From assembly GCA_937981555.1 (NCBI GenBank), contig CALJOK010000015.1, positions 62,001 through 126,000 of the forward strand: 64,000 nucleotides of DNA, given 5' to 3'. The translations under genes were made by a program, and so were the position numbers. The DNA is from an uncultured Saprospiraceae bacterium (GTDB lineage Bacteria > Bacteroidota > Bacteroidia > Chitinophagales > Saprospiraceae). The notes under the pieces were generated by a model. The model ran no database searches, was not told the DNA's origin, and saw nothing but the letters and a program-made list of their open reading frames with translations. Below, piece after piece: positions 17,126-26,272 of the stretch; within the stretch, counting starts at the first letter, position 1; the number at the start of each line of letters is the position of its first letter.

Positions 17126-17509
17126 ATGACTGAAGAAGAAGCATACCGTAAGGCAAAAAAAAGGGTCATAGCCAAAAAAGCATTCTACATTCACCTTGGA
17201 GTTTTTTGTGCAACTACGCTCTTTTTGTTTACCATTAATTATTTAACTAGTCCTAGATTTTGGTGGTTTCTATTTCCTACGCTAGGCTGGGGAATTGGAA
17301 TTGTTTCACATTACATTTCAGTCTTTGGAATCTCTAGTCCTTCAGGAGAAGATTGGGAAGATAAAGAGATGGAAAAAGAAATGAGGAAAATTAAACGCCA
17401 ACATTTTATAGAACCTGTTGACGAAAATATTACTCTTCCAGATGATGAATTAGAATTAAAAGAATTTAAAAAATTAAGAGACGAATGGGATGATCGGGAT
17501 TTTGTTTAA
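17126..17509 (+). CDS. 2TM domain-containing protein, tandem paralogue
   Basis: 127 residues. It repeats the preceding protein nearly position by position: EEEAYRKAKKRVIAKKAFY, LGWGIGIVSHYISVFG, then KEMEKEMRKIKRQ, and both end in a DxDFV motif (EDQDFV, DDRDFV). The gap between the two genes is 20 nt, which points to local duplication and co-transcription. It lacks the extra loop after the second membrane segment seen in its partner. Its last 20 bases overlap the start of the next gene. Confidence 0.8.
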   Translation: MTEEEAYRKAKKRVIAKKAFYIHLGVFCATTLFLFTINYLTSPRFWWFLFPTLGWGIGIVSHYISVFGISSPSGEDWEDKEMEKEMRKIKRQHFIEPVDENITLPDDELELKEFKKLRDEWDDRDFV

Positions 17510-19409
17510 GAAACTAACCATTATTTTTATTTTTGTAACAATACACTTACATTTTTTAGTTGCACAAAACATTCCTTTCACTTGCAACCAAGATGCATAT
17601 TTTTCCTACCATGAATCAGGAGGTGATTTTTTTTACAAATTCAACCCTTCTTTTAATTTCACTTTAATCAAACAGTTGGATTTTACCATCAATGGACTCG
17701 CCTATAATCCAAATGATAATTTTATTTATGCCATCAATGAAGGCAATTCCCAAATAGTTCGATTGGACAAAAATGGCGATCATCTCAATCTTGGATTTCC
17801 AATTGGTTTGCCTGGAGGAAGTTATTGGGCAGGTGCATTTAATAAAGATGGAAATATGGTTATTTCAGGTGGAGGAGATGCTTGGGTGGTTGTTTTAGAT
17901 GTTAGTGTTTCCCCTCCCGTTATTCTTTCAGCAGTTGAAAAATCTTATGCAGATGGTTCCTCAGGAAATCCTGTATTTGGAGACATCGCAGTTGATCCAA
18001 TTTCAGGAATTTGTTATTCATTTGAGAACTCTTCTAGCAGACTGGTCACAATAGATTTAAACACAGGAGCAGTTGAAAAACTAGGTACCAATTCTAGCCC
18101 TTCTTCCAATATTTTTGGAGGACTTTATTTTGATGCAAGTGGGGAACTCACCGGAATTAGTTTAAAAGATATTTATAAAATAAATAAAGTTACAGGCGCC
18201 TCAACTTTCGTTGGAGAAGGTTTAGATATCAATGCTGGAATTGATGCTTGTAGTTGTTTAAATGATATTCAATTTAATAAATCTGTCGATTTACCTGAAG
18301 CTTGTCAGGGAGATACGGTCACTTTCACCTTTAGCATTATCAATAATTCGGACAATACTTTTACCGATATTCAATTTGCTGATCCACTTCATCCTGACCT
18401 AATGTGGTTAGGAAATCCGAGTAATACTTTTGGAGGAACTATGGAAACAACCCCGCTAGCAAACAACTACAACTTACTGACAATCAATGAGATGCAAATC
18501 CCTACAGGTATTTCGGAGTTTACTATTTCAGCATTAGTAGTTGGTAATTCTTCTAATTTTTCCAGCATTTTTAATCAAGCAAAAGTAGACGGATTCACTC
18601 AAATATGGGAAAGTATCATCGACTCTAACGATCCAATGACCTCAGACGAAGGTGATGCCACCCGAGTCAACATCTCTCCTACCCCAGCATTAGAAATGAA
18701 TTTACAATCATTGGAAAAGGAATGTGAAGGTGATCCAATTTCTCTCTTTGCCAATGCTCCCATCGCTGGTGAATATGTTTGGGAAATACCAAATGGAGAA
18801 TTTTCCGAAGGGCAAAATTACAATCTACTCAATTCAACTTTCGATGACAGCGGCATTTATAACATTACATTTACGGATGGTTTTGGCTGCCAGATTGATA
18901 GTTTTTTAAACATAGAAATTTCGCCAAGTCCAATGGTTAACTTAGGTAATGATTCTATGTTTTGTTTAGAAAACCCGTTCTATATTTCAGCTGGAAATCA
19001 TAGCAATTATATCTGGCAAGATGGATCAACAACCAATGATTTCTTAGTAGAAAATTATGGAACATTTGCGGTAGAAGTGATGAATGAATTTGGATGTTTT
19101 GGAAGAGACAGTATTTCGTTTTCTACAAATTGTTCAACCGAACTTTTTGTCCCCAATGCCTTCTCTCCCAATCAAGATGGAGAGAATGATTTCTTTCAAG
19201 CTTACGGAATTGAGGTGATCAATTTCAACTTGAAAATTTTCGATCGCTGGGGCGCATTCCTTTTTGAAAGTAATAATATGGAGCAAGGTTGGAATGGAAA
19301 ATTTAAAGGGCAACTCAAAGAAAATGGTGTATACGTTTATTTGATCAATGCAACTTTTTTGGATGGAACTTCGATTCAAAAAAAGGGTGACGTCACTTTG
19401 ATGAGGTAA
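17490..19409 (+). CDS. T9SS type B cargo protein with propeller-like N-terminal region
   Basis: 639 residues. A signal peptide covers about 1-24 (ends LVAQN). Residues about 30-260 look like a beta-propeller (repeated LDLNTGxV and NGLAYNPNDNFIYAINEGN-type strands). About 265-390 is a DUF11-like sandwich (FTFSIINNSDNTFTDIQF), followed by PKD/Ig-like regions. The C-terminus is a gliding motility-associated CHU_C domain (about 550-639: FVPNAFSPNQDGENDFF, IFDRWGAFLFES, GVYVYLINATF), the type B sorting signal for T9SS. The only sensible start overlaps the preceding gene by 20 nt, suggesting translational coupling. Probably a surface protein; ligand unknown. Confidence 0.8.
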   Translation: MIGILFKKLTIIFIFVTIHLHFLVAQNIPFTCNQDAYFSYHESGGDFFYKFNPSFNFTLIKQLDFTINGLAYNPNDNFIYAINEGNSQIVRLDKNGDHLNLGFPIGLPGGSYWAGAFNKDGNMVISGGGDAWVVVLDVSVSPPVILSAVEKSYADGSSGNPVFGDIAVDPISGICYSFENSSSRLVTIDLNTGAVEKLGTNSSPSSNIFGGLYFDASGELTGISLKDIYKINKVTGASTFVGEGLDINAGIDACSCLNDIQFNKSVDLPEACQGDTVTFTFSIINNSDNTFTDIQFADPLHPDLMWLGNPSNTFGGTMETTPLANNYNLLTINEMQIPTGISEFTISALVVGNSSNFSSIFNQAKVDGFTQIWESIIDSNDPMTSDEGDATRVNISPTPALEMNLQSLEKECEGDPISLFANAPIAGEYVWEIPNGEFSEGQNYNLLNSTFDDSGIYNITFTDGFGCQIDSFLNIEISPSPMVNLGNDSMFCLENPFYISAGNHSNYIWQDGSTTNDFLVENYGTFAVEVMNEFGCFGRDSISFSTNCSTELFVPNAFSPNQDGENDFFQAYGIEVINFNLKIFDRWGAFLFESNNMEQGWNGKFKGQLKENGVYVYLINATFLDGTSIQKKGDVTLMR

Positions 19410-19415
19410 ACCTCT

Positions 19416-21737
19416 CTACCGAAAAAACGAAACTTTCCCCGTCCAAGAATCTCCATTTTCCATTTCTATTTTCAGAAAATAAATTCCTGCACTCCAGTTC
19501 TTTTCCAAAAAAGAAAAAGCGTAAAACTCACCATCCAAATTCTTTTCCTCAGAAACAACTCTTCCTTGTTGATCTAAAACTTCAACATTCCAAGAATAGT
19601 TATTTTCGTTTTTCAAAACAATATTCACTAAATCATGAACTGGGTTTGGAAAAACATTCACCTCTAGTTTTTCAGTAAAATAATCGACTCCCAACGCCAT
19701 GTTCGAAGCAGCAGGAGTCGGCTCAGCAACTTGGAAAGCACCTGTTCCATTTGGTAATCTCGCCAAAGATTGATCCGCTTCAACTGCTCCAGATTCATAA
19801 CCATCAATCATTGCAAAATTATTACTCGCTACATCAAAAATTCCGATAAATTCACCACCAGCACTTAATTTAAAGTTGGTATGATTAGTTCCTTGAACTT
19901 CATCATTATCTGCCCAGAAAATTAAAAATTCTCCTGGCTGAATACTCACATCTGGCAATTGCCATTTGTCAGGTGATGTTTGATTGTCTGACAAATATTT
20001 ATCCCCCAAATAAATTGGATCAGCACCTCCATTATAAATTTCAATCCAATCATCATACTCCCCTGCATCATCCGTAAATGTATTGTTATTACTTGCCATT
20101 ATTTCGTTGACATAAAGTGGTAAATCAGAGTTTCCGATAAAAATAGTTTTGTCCACACACTTAGGTGCACGATTTTCTAACCCAACTGCATCAACTACTT
20201 TTATAAAATAATTCAATACACCGCCACTTCCTACAGCAGGAATTATTACACCAAAAGCTCCATCATCCGCTTCCTCATCATTATGCATTCCATCATCAAA
20301 CATTTCGACAATCTCAATATTCGATTGTCCATCTAATTGATAATGTACCTCTACACTTGCAAGGTCATCATCATCATCTTCAATCCTTGCATTTATAACG
20401 ACATCTTGATTTAGATTAGGAAAATTATTTTCAATCTGAGTTATAATTGGTTGGATATTTTGTTGATCCCATTGAGAAATGGCTGCATAATATCGCTCCA
20501 AAATATATTCTTTAATCCCATATTTCACATGCCCTGAAAGCGACTGAGTAAATGAATTTTCGTAATCATCAAAATCATATCCATAATCCAAACCCGCCAA
20601 AGGATCATTCATTCTCCAAGGATCCATTTTTGATTTTAAACTATCAATATGTGGATTGAGATTATTTTCATTAAAAATATCCATCACGGTTTTTCGTAAA
20701 TAATAAGTGTACCGATTTTTATATTCTGGCACCTCCATCAGTTTTTCATAAATCGGCCGATACTCACTCGATGGCGACCAAGAATAAATATTTCGATTCG
20801 CCCAATCCACATTAAACCAATCAATACCAAATGTATTATCTATGTCGTAAGGAATATATTCAACTAGTCCATTTTCAGGGTTTTCATACAAATAAAAATT
20901 GTTTTTATTAAAAATTGGTCCATCCCAATTACTTGTCAGGATATCAAAAACTATATATTTTAAATATTGATTGACATTAAAAACTTGCTCCAACTCACAA
21001 GCTAAATCCCCCGGAGGAGTATTGTTCAACACATCTATAAAGTAAGCTAATTTTGAATAATCATTCTCGGTCGTGTTCGTTTTTAATTGATAAACTTGAC
21101 GTCCGAAAACTTCTAATTTATACTCATCAGGATTACTGCCCAAATAATGTAAATCTGCAGGGTACAAACATTTATAAAGATTTCCATCTTTGTTTCCAAA
21201 TCTTAAATCCACAAACTCTTCATCTACATGTTCCACATTGATAAATAACCCAAAGTATTCATCATTTACGTATAACCTTACATGGTTACATCGCGAAGCA
21301 GGAACTCCAATCTGGGCTGCAATATCCCAACCTAATTTGGAGCGAATAATTGAAGGGTCGTTGTGTTCTCCATTAATATTCATTTTTTCCAAACCATAAT
21401 AATCTCGTCCAGGAACATAAGTATTGAAAGAAATTTTAAATGAATTTTTATCGGCAGTCCGTGAAGTATTACCTCGCAAACGAAATCCAACATCATTCAA
21501 CGTATCTCGAATGGTCCCATTATCAAAAATAAACATAGCATGAAAATGATAGTTACTTTCTGCATTTGCATCGTCTAAAATATAATCTAAGGAGTCGTCA
21601 GGAAGGAGAATATCAATCCGAGGGATAATATCGTCACGAAATATTTCCCCAGGTTCTGGAGTTGGGTTTTGAGCAAAAGTTGTAAAACTTATCAACATCA
21701 AAACTAATAAAAGTGTATTTTTTTGAATATCATTCAT
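19416..21737 (-). CDS. CotH kinase family protein with lamin-tail domain and T9SS type A sorting domain
   Basis: 773 residues. A signal peptide (about 1-22) is followed by a CotH-type protein kinase fold (about 35-425) with family marks HVDEEFVDLRFGNKDGNLYK (about 168-187) and IPYDIDNTFGIDWF (about 289-302), whose acidic residues match the metal site of CotH kinases. A beta-sandwich follows, then a lamin-tail domain (about 540-660, LYVNEIMASNNNTFTDDAGE, YDDWIEIYN). The end is a type A sorting domain (NVFPNPVHDLVNIVL). CotH enzymes phosphorylate proteins outside the cytoplasm. The target here is unknown. It is convergent with the preceding T9SS cargo, with only 6 nt between. Confidence 0.82.
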   Translation of the reverse strand: MNDIQKNTLLLVLMLISFTTFAQNPTPEPGEIFRDDIIPRIDILLPDDSLDYILDDANAESNYHFHAMFIFDNGTIRDTLNDVGFRLRGNTSRTADKNSFKISFNTYVPGRDYYGLEKMNINGEHNDPSIIRSKLGWDIAAQIGVPASRCNHVRLYVNDEYFGLFINVEHVDEEFVDLRFGNKDGNLYKCLYPADLHYLGSNPDEYKLEVFGRQVYQLKTNTTENDYSKLAYFIDVLNNTPPGDLACELEQVFNVNQYLKYIVFDILTSNWDGPIFNKNNFYLYENPENGLVEYIPYDIDNTFGIDWFNVDWANRNIYSWSPSSEYRPIYEKLMEVPEYKNRYTYYLRKTVMDIFNENNLNPHIDSLKSKMDPWRMNDPLAGLDYGYDFDDYENSFTQSLSGHVKYGIKEYILERYYAAISQWDQQNIQPIITQIENNFPNLNQDVVINARIEDDDDDLASVEVHYQLDGQSNIEIVEMFDDGMHNDEEADDGAFGVIIPAVGSGGVLNYFIKVVDAVGLENRAPKCVDKTIFIGNSDLPLYVNEIMASNNNTFTDDAGEYDDWIEIYNGGADPIYLGDKYLSDNQTSPDKWQLPDVSIQPGEFLIFWADNDEVQGTNHTNFKLSAGGEFIGIFDVASNNFAMIDGYESGAVEADQSLARLPNGTGAFQVAEPTPAASNMALGVDYFTEKLEVNVFPNPVHDLVNIVLKNENNYSWNVEVLDQQGRVVSEEKNLDGEFYAFSFLEKNWSAGIYFLKIEMENGDSWTGKVSFFR

Positions 21738-22012
21738 ATTACCAGTAATTTTATGTCAACTCTATACAAGCCCTTTCACACGCTATTTAGAATTCAAAAG
21801 TTGATAAGCAAAACTAACTATTTTTTGTTATCTTTTAATTCGAAACCAACACAACTCCACTTACAAAAATTCATTTTTTCACCCTATTACTTTTAAAAGA
21901 ATACCATTTTCTAAAGTAATCTAAACTTAAAACTCTATAAAACTTTTAATCGTATTTAAGCACTCTATTTATAATTAAACCCAAAAGTTTAAATACACAA
22001 AACAAAAACATC

Positions 22013-22687
22013 ATGAAAGAGACTCTCTTAATCTTTCATTTGATAATCGCCTTTGGCTTTAATCTTAAGGCGCAGCTGTCAAATGAAGTTATTACCTCCC
22101 CTATTCACACAAACCAAAAAAAACAAGTACAAAAAAATTCTAGTAATCTCTATTTCCTAATAATGGAGAGTTTTCCCTTAGAGGAAAAAGGGAGGATTTT
22201 CTTGACCAACAATTTTATTGAATCAACCATTTTCAGTTTTGAAGATGAACAATTTGAGGTGGAACTAAGATACCGATTTGCAGACGATGAAATGCAAATT
22301 ATGCATCAAGAAAAGATCAAAGCAATTGTTCCTCAGAAAGTCAAAAAACTCATTTTCAAGAATGATGGGAAGGAACAAATTTTCGTACCAATGGAATATT
22401 CAAATAAAAAAAATGTCAACCTAGGCTACTTTGAATTATTGTCAGATGGAAAAATGAAACTTCTCAAGCAATTTCAAAAAAGTGGAAAAGAAAAAATCAA
22501 AACAGTTCTCTTTTCTCAAAATGAAACTGAGCCTGCGAAATGTTTTAAAGTGAAAAAATCATCCATTTTAAAATTGATGTCAGATCACAAAAGTTCGGTT
22601 GCTAAATTTATTGTCGAAAATAAAATTAATGTCAAAAACGAAAATGACTTGAAAAAAGTTTTCGATTATTACAATTCACTACCTTAA
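22013..22687 (+). CDS. Secreted hypothetical protein
   Basis: 224 residues. Residues 1-20 are a signal peptide (ends LKAQ). The mature part is rich in Lys and Glu with alternating hydrophobic strands, and ends in a helical region (SSILKLMSDHKSSVAKFIVE, DLKKVFDYYNSLP). No recognised family and no cysteine pairs or catalytic motif. It has its own terminator and stands between a divergent CotH gene and tex, so the context gives no clue to its job. Confidence 0.65.
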   Translation: MKETLLIFHLIIAFGFNLKAQLSNEVITSPIHTNQKKQVQKNSSNLYFLIMESFPLEEKGRIFLTNNFIESTIFSFEDEQFEVELRYRFADDEMQIMHQEKIKAIVPQKVKKLIFKNDGKEQIFVPMEYSNKKNVNLGYFELLSDGKMKLLKQFQKSGKEKIKTVLFSQNETEPAKCFKVKKSSILKLMSDHKSSVAKFIVENKINVKNENDLKKVFDYYNSLP

Positions 22688-22725
22688 TATTTGGTGAATT
22701 TCATTTTTTAGACAACTCCATTTTC

Positions 22726-22776
22726 CCAATAAAAAAAGCTGTTAACAAATCATTGTTAGCAGCTTTTTTTTATTGG
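22726..22776 (+). terminator. Rho-independent terminator
   Basis: CCAATAAAAAAAGCTG and CAGCTTTTTTTTATTGG pair, with an inner TTAACA/TGTTAG stem. It is about 40 nt after the preceding stop and ends that transcript before the tex promoter. Confidence 0.85.
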
Positions 22777-22804
22777 AAAATTCACTTCTCATTTATTAAC
22801 TTCG
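22773..22804 (+). promoter_or_regulatory. Candidate promoter of tex
   Basis: TTG at 22773-22775 is followed after 21 nt by TAACTTCG (22797-22804), one mismatch from TAnnTTTG. A leader of about 80 nt would precede the ATG at 22893. It begins inside the right arm of the upstream terminator. Confidence 0.4.
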
Positions 22805-22892
22805 CCCTTCGTAACAATTATTTTTGTTGCTCCCAAAATAGAAGTAAAACGATTTTTCCCAAAAAAGTAAAAGTTCTAATTAAAAAAATACT

Positions 22893-25022
22893 ATGAATAC
22901 CATTCACCTAAACATCATTTCAAAAAGTCTAAATCTTCCTCAATCTAAAGTTCAAAGCACGATCAAACTACTCGAAGAAGGTGCCACCATTCCATTCATT
23001 GCTCGATACCGAAAAGAAGCAACTGGCTCATTGGACGAGGTAAATATCGGTGATATTAAAACACAATTAGACAAACTCAACGAGATTGAAAAAAGAAAAG
23101 CAACTATTCTTAAATCTATCGAAGAACAAGGAAAATTAACGGATGATTTAAAGCGAAGAATTGCAGATACTTTTGACTCTACCGTTTTAGAAGATATTTA
23201 TCTGCCGTACAAACAGAAGCGAAAAACACGAGCAAGTGTAGCTAAAGAAAAAGGTTTGGAACCATTGGCAGATGCCATTTTTTCTCAAAATAATCATAGC
23301 ATTGAGAGTTTGGCTGAACGATATTTGACTGATGAAGTGGAGTCAATTGAAGATGCGTTACAAGGTGCTCGAGACATCATGGCAGAGTGGATTAACGAAG
23401 ATGAGGCAGCTCGTCAAAAAGTAAGATATGCCTTTGAAAGAGATGCTCAAATTTCTGCAAAGTTAGTTCGTGGAAAAGAGGAAGAAGCTAGTAAATACAA
23501 GGATTATTTTAAATTTGAGCAACCTTTGCATAATTGCCCTTCTCATAGATTATTGGCGATTCGGCGAGCAGAAGATGAAGGGTTTTTAAGGGTAAATATT
23601 GCACCTGAAGCAGAGGAAGTTTTGTACCGATTGGAGCGAGAATTTTTGGAAAATGGAAATGGTGCTGCGACCAATCAAGTGAAATTAGCGATGGAAGATG
23701 CGTACAAAAGATTGTTGCAACCTTCGATTGAAACGGAGTTTAGAAATAAATCAAAAGAGTTGGCAGATGCAGAGGCAATCAATGTTTTTACTGGAAATTT
23801 AAAACAGCTTTTGTTGTCTCCTCCTTTGGGACAAAAAAGAGTATTGGCGATCGATCCTGGATTTAGAACAGGCTGTAAAGTGGTTTGTTTGGATGAAAGT
23901 GGCGCTCTTTTAAAGTACTCAACAATCTTTCCTCATCCACCTCAATCAAAAGAATATGAGGCTGTTGCTGATGTAAAACATTTGGTTGATAGATTTCAAA
24001 TTGATGCCATTGCCATTGGAAATGGAACAGCTGGAAGAGAGAGTTTGTCGGTTTTCCAATCAGTAGATTATGGGCGTCCTGTGGAAGTTTTTATGGTCAA
24101 CGAAAATGGTGCGTCGATTTATTCTGCGAGTGAAATTGCCAGGGAGGAATTTCCAGATGAAGATATCACGGTGAGAGGTTCAGTTTCGATTGGAAGACGA
24201 TTGATGGATCCTTTGGCGGAGTTGGTAAAAATTGATCCGAAGTCTATTGGAGTAGGTCAATATCAACATGATGTGAATCAAACTAAACTAAAAGAAAGTC
24301 TTGATCGAACAGTTGAAAGTTGTGTAAATAATGTGGGTATTAATTTGAATACCGCAAGTAAACCATTGCTGACTTATGTCTCTGGTCTTGGTCCGACTTT
24401 GGCAAAAAACATTATCGAATATCGAACGGAGAATGGGTTGTTTAAAAGTCGGGCTGAACTGAAAAAAGTGAAACGAATGGGTGATAAAGCGTTCGAACAA
24501 GCAGCAGGTTTTTTAAGAATTCGAGAGGCAAAAAATCCATTGGACAATACTGCTGTTCATCCTGAAAGTTATTCTGTCGTGAAGACGATGGCAAAAGATT
24601 TGAATTGTTCGGTCGAAGAATTAATTAAAAGTGAATCGCATCGAAAGCAGATTGATTTAAAAAAATATGTTACAGAAAGTATTGGTTTACCGACTTTGAC
24701 TGATATTGTAAAAGAGTTGGAAAAGCCAGGATTGGATCCACGTGGAAGTGCAAAAGCAGTTGAATTTTCCAAAACAATTAAAACCATTGATGATGTTCAT
24801 CCTGGGATGATTTTGACTGGCGTGATTAATAATATTACCAACTTTGGAGCGTTCGTTGACATTGGAATTAAGCAAGGAGGTTTGATTCATATTTCAGAAA
24901 TTGCGAATCGTTTTATTAAAAATCCAGCGGAGGTGGTGTCGTTGAATCAGGAGGTGAAGGTGAAAGTTTTAGAAGTGGATTTGCAGCGAGGAAGAATACA
25001 GTTATCGATGAAACAGGTTTAA
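22893..25022 (+). CDS. tex: Tex family RNA-binding transcription accessory protein
   Basis: 709 residues. The full Tex order is present: an N-terminal helical region with PFIARYRKEATGSLDE (about 33-48), an YqgF/RNase H-like domain with VLAIDPGFRTGCKVVCLD (about 316-333), helix-hairpin-helix pairs (about 480-560, YVSGLGPTLAKNIIEYR), and a C-terminal S1 domain (about 636-708, GVINNITNFGAFVDIG, GLIHISE, IQLSMKQ). Tex is a cytoplasmic nucleic-acid-binding protein linked to transcript and ribosome processes. Length and order are normal. It is monocistronic, ended by a GU-rich hairpin. Confidence 0.93.
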   Translation: MNTIHLNIISKSLNLPQSKVQSTIKLLEEGATIPFIARYRKEATGSLDEVNIGDIKTQLDKLNEIEKRKATILKSIEEQGKLTDDLKRRIADTFDSTVLEDIYLPYKQKRKTRASVAKEKGLEPLADAIFSQNNHSIESLAERYLTDEVESIEDALQGARDIMAEWINEDEAARQKVRYAFERDAQISAKLVRGKEEEASKYKDYFKFEQPLHNCPSHRLLAIRRAEDEGFLRVNIAPEAEEVLYRLEREFLENGNGAATNQVKLAMEDAYKRLLQPSIETEFRNKSKELADAEAINVFTGNLKQLLLSPPLGQKRVLAIDPGFRTGCKVVCLDESGALLKYSTIFPHPPQSKEYEAVADVKHLVDRFQIDAIAIGNGTAGRESLSVFQSVDYGRPVEVFMVNENGASIYSASEIAREEFPDEDITVRGSVSIGRRLMDPLAELVKIDPKSIGVGQYQHDVNQTKLKESLDRTVESCVNNVGINLNTASKPLLTYVSGLGPTLAKNIIEYRTENGLFKSRAELKKVKRMGDKAFEQAAGFLRIREAKNPLDNTAVHPESYSVVKTMAKDLNCSVEELIKSESHRKQIDLKKYVTESIGLPTLTDIVKELEKPGLDPRGSAKAVEFSKTIKTIDDVHPGMILTGVINNITNFGAFVDIGIKQGGLIHISEIANRFIKNPAEVVSLNQEVKVKVLEVDLQRGRIQLSMKQV

Positions 25023-25036
25023 AAAATACTTACAAC

Positions 25037-25063
25037 CGTGGCATGACTTAAAGTTGCGTCACG
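25037..25063 (+). terminator. Rho-independent terminator of tex
   Basis: CGTGGCATGACTT and AAGTTGCGTCACG can pair in RNA with several G-U pairs and are followed by eight T. It looks like a decayed copy of the perfect hairpin at 26180-26214. Confidence 0.7.
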
Positions 25064-25086
25064 TTTTTTTTCTTAAAAAATATAGC

Positions 25087-26169
25087 ATGAAAAACATAAC
25101 TACCCTTCTCTTAATTTTTCTCTTCTCAAATATCCTTTCATCACAAACTAGAGTTTTTCCATTTAAGGAAAATAACAAATGGGGAGTGATTGATGAAAAT
25201 CAAAAGATAATCAAAGAGCCATTTTTTGATTATATTCATTTTTTTGATTTTCATGATTCGGAAAATGCAGTTAGTTACGTTATGCAAAGTCTAAGAAAAG
25301 GGCTTATTGATCGAAATGGGAAAATTATTATCCCTACAGAATATGATCAAATTTATGTTTCAAAAAGTCTTAAGACTGCACGATTGAGCAATAAAAGAAT
25401 GGTTGGTATTTTTAATCTTAAAAAGAAGAAAATAGGTATACCTCTCATATATGATTTAATAATTACACATGAAGATGAGAAATATTTTTCAATAAAAAAT
25501 TTAAATGAATATGGTATTTCAGATATCAATCATAAAATTATCGTCCCTATAAAATATGAATCAGTTGAAGTACTAAGACTAAAGAATGGAATTGTGAATT
25601 TTAAAGCTTTATTAAATAATTCATTTACCTTTTTTGATCATAATGGAAAAGTTATTAGAAAAATAGTAAAAGAAAAAAATCCACCTGATGAATATATTGG
25701 GACAGCTTTTTTGGATGCGGATTTTTCTGATAATGAAAATTTTAATACTATTCCTCCAATAAAATTGAATTCGAACAAATTAGGAAATGATGTTAAATTA
25801 TCCCGTACCATAAAAAATACAAAGAATGGGGAACGATTAGGAATAATTCAAAAGGGGTGGCATTATGGAATAATTGACGAAGAATGTAATTTATTGGCTC
25901 CAATTCAATATCAAGAAATCAAGTTAGATTACCTGCTTCCAGGACTATTGCTAAAAGGAAAAAATGGATTTTATGGATGGTTTTCTATAGAAAAAAAGAA
26001 AGTAATGTTATCAACTGACTATCAAAAAATTGAAAAGGCAGATAGGTTTTCTGCATTCCATATACATGATAAAAAACTTGATAATTATTTTATTATATAT
26101 TCCTCTGACCATAATCTCACCGGTTTTTTCGATAAAAATACAGGACAAATATTTTTACCTAAAAAATAA
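25087..26169 (+). CDS. Secreted WG-repeat protein
   Basis: The frame opens at 25054, but the ATG at 25087 starts a proper signal peptide (MKNITTLLLIFLFSNILSS) and gives 360 residues. The upstream part overlaps the tex terminator. The mature protein carries five or six WG/KWG-type beta-hairpin repeats with marks NNKWGVIDENQKII, RKGLIDRNGKIIIPTEYD, YGISDINHKIIVPIKYE, HYGIIDEECNLLAPIQY and LTGFFDKNTGQIFLPK. WG repeats form beta-structures of unclear binding role. The gene is markedly richer in A and T than tex, and two related hairpins flank it, so it may be a later insertion. Confidence 0.75.
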   Translation: MKNITTLLLIFLFSNILSSQTRVFPFKENNKWGVIDENQKIIKEPFFDYIHFFDFHDSENAVSYVMQSLRKGLIDRNGKIIIPTEYDQIYVSKSLKTARLSNKRMVGIFNLKKKKIGIPLIYDLIITHEDEKYFSIKNLNEYGISDINHKIIVPIKYESVEVLRLKNGIVNFKALLNNSFTFFDHNGKVIRKIVKEKNPPDEYIGTAFLDADFSDNENFNTIPPIKLNSNKLGNDVKLSRTIKNTKNGERLGIIQKGWHYGIIDEECNLLAPIQYQEIKLDYLLPGLLLKGKNGFYGWFSIEKKKVMLSTDYQKIEKADRFSAFHIHDKKLDNYFIIYSSDHNLTGFFDKNTGQIFLPKK

Positions 26170-26179
26170 AAATCATTCA

Positions 26180-26214
26180 AAACCGTGGCACAGTTCAAAG
26201 CTGTGCCACGGTTT
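26180..26214 (+). terminator. Perfect hairpin terminator
   Basis: AAACCGTGGCACAG (26180-26193) and CTGTGCCACGGTTT (26201-26214) pair without mismatch around TTCAAAG. It follows the WG-repeat gene by 10 nt. Confidence 0.8.
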
Positions 26215-26226
26215 AATAATTTCATT

Positions 26227-26256
26227 TTGCAAAAATTCTTCTTTTCCTTATCTTTC
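26227..26256 (+). promoter_or_regulatory. Promoter of the PhyH-type gene
   Basis: TTG at 26227-26229 and TATCTTTC at 26249-26256 are separated by 19 nt, one mismatch from the Bacteroidota consensus. This lies 16 nt before the ATG at 26273 and supports that start rather than the upstream extension of the frame. Confidence 0.5.
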
Positions 26257-26272
26257 TGAAAAAACCTTCCCT

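Noticed and set aside
26030-26272. Upstream extension of the PhyH-type frame.
   Set aside because: It overlaps the WG-repeat gene, a terminator hairpin and a consensus promoter. The ATG at 26273 fits the family start.
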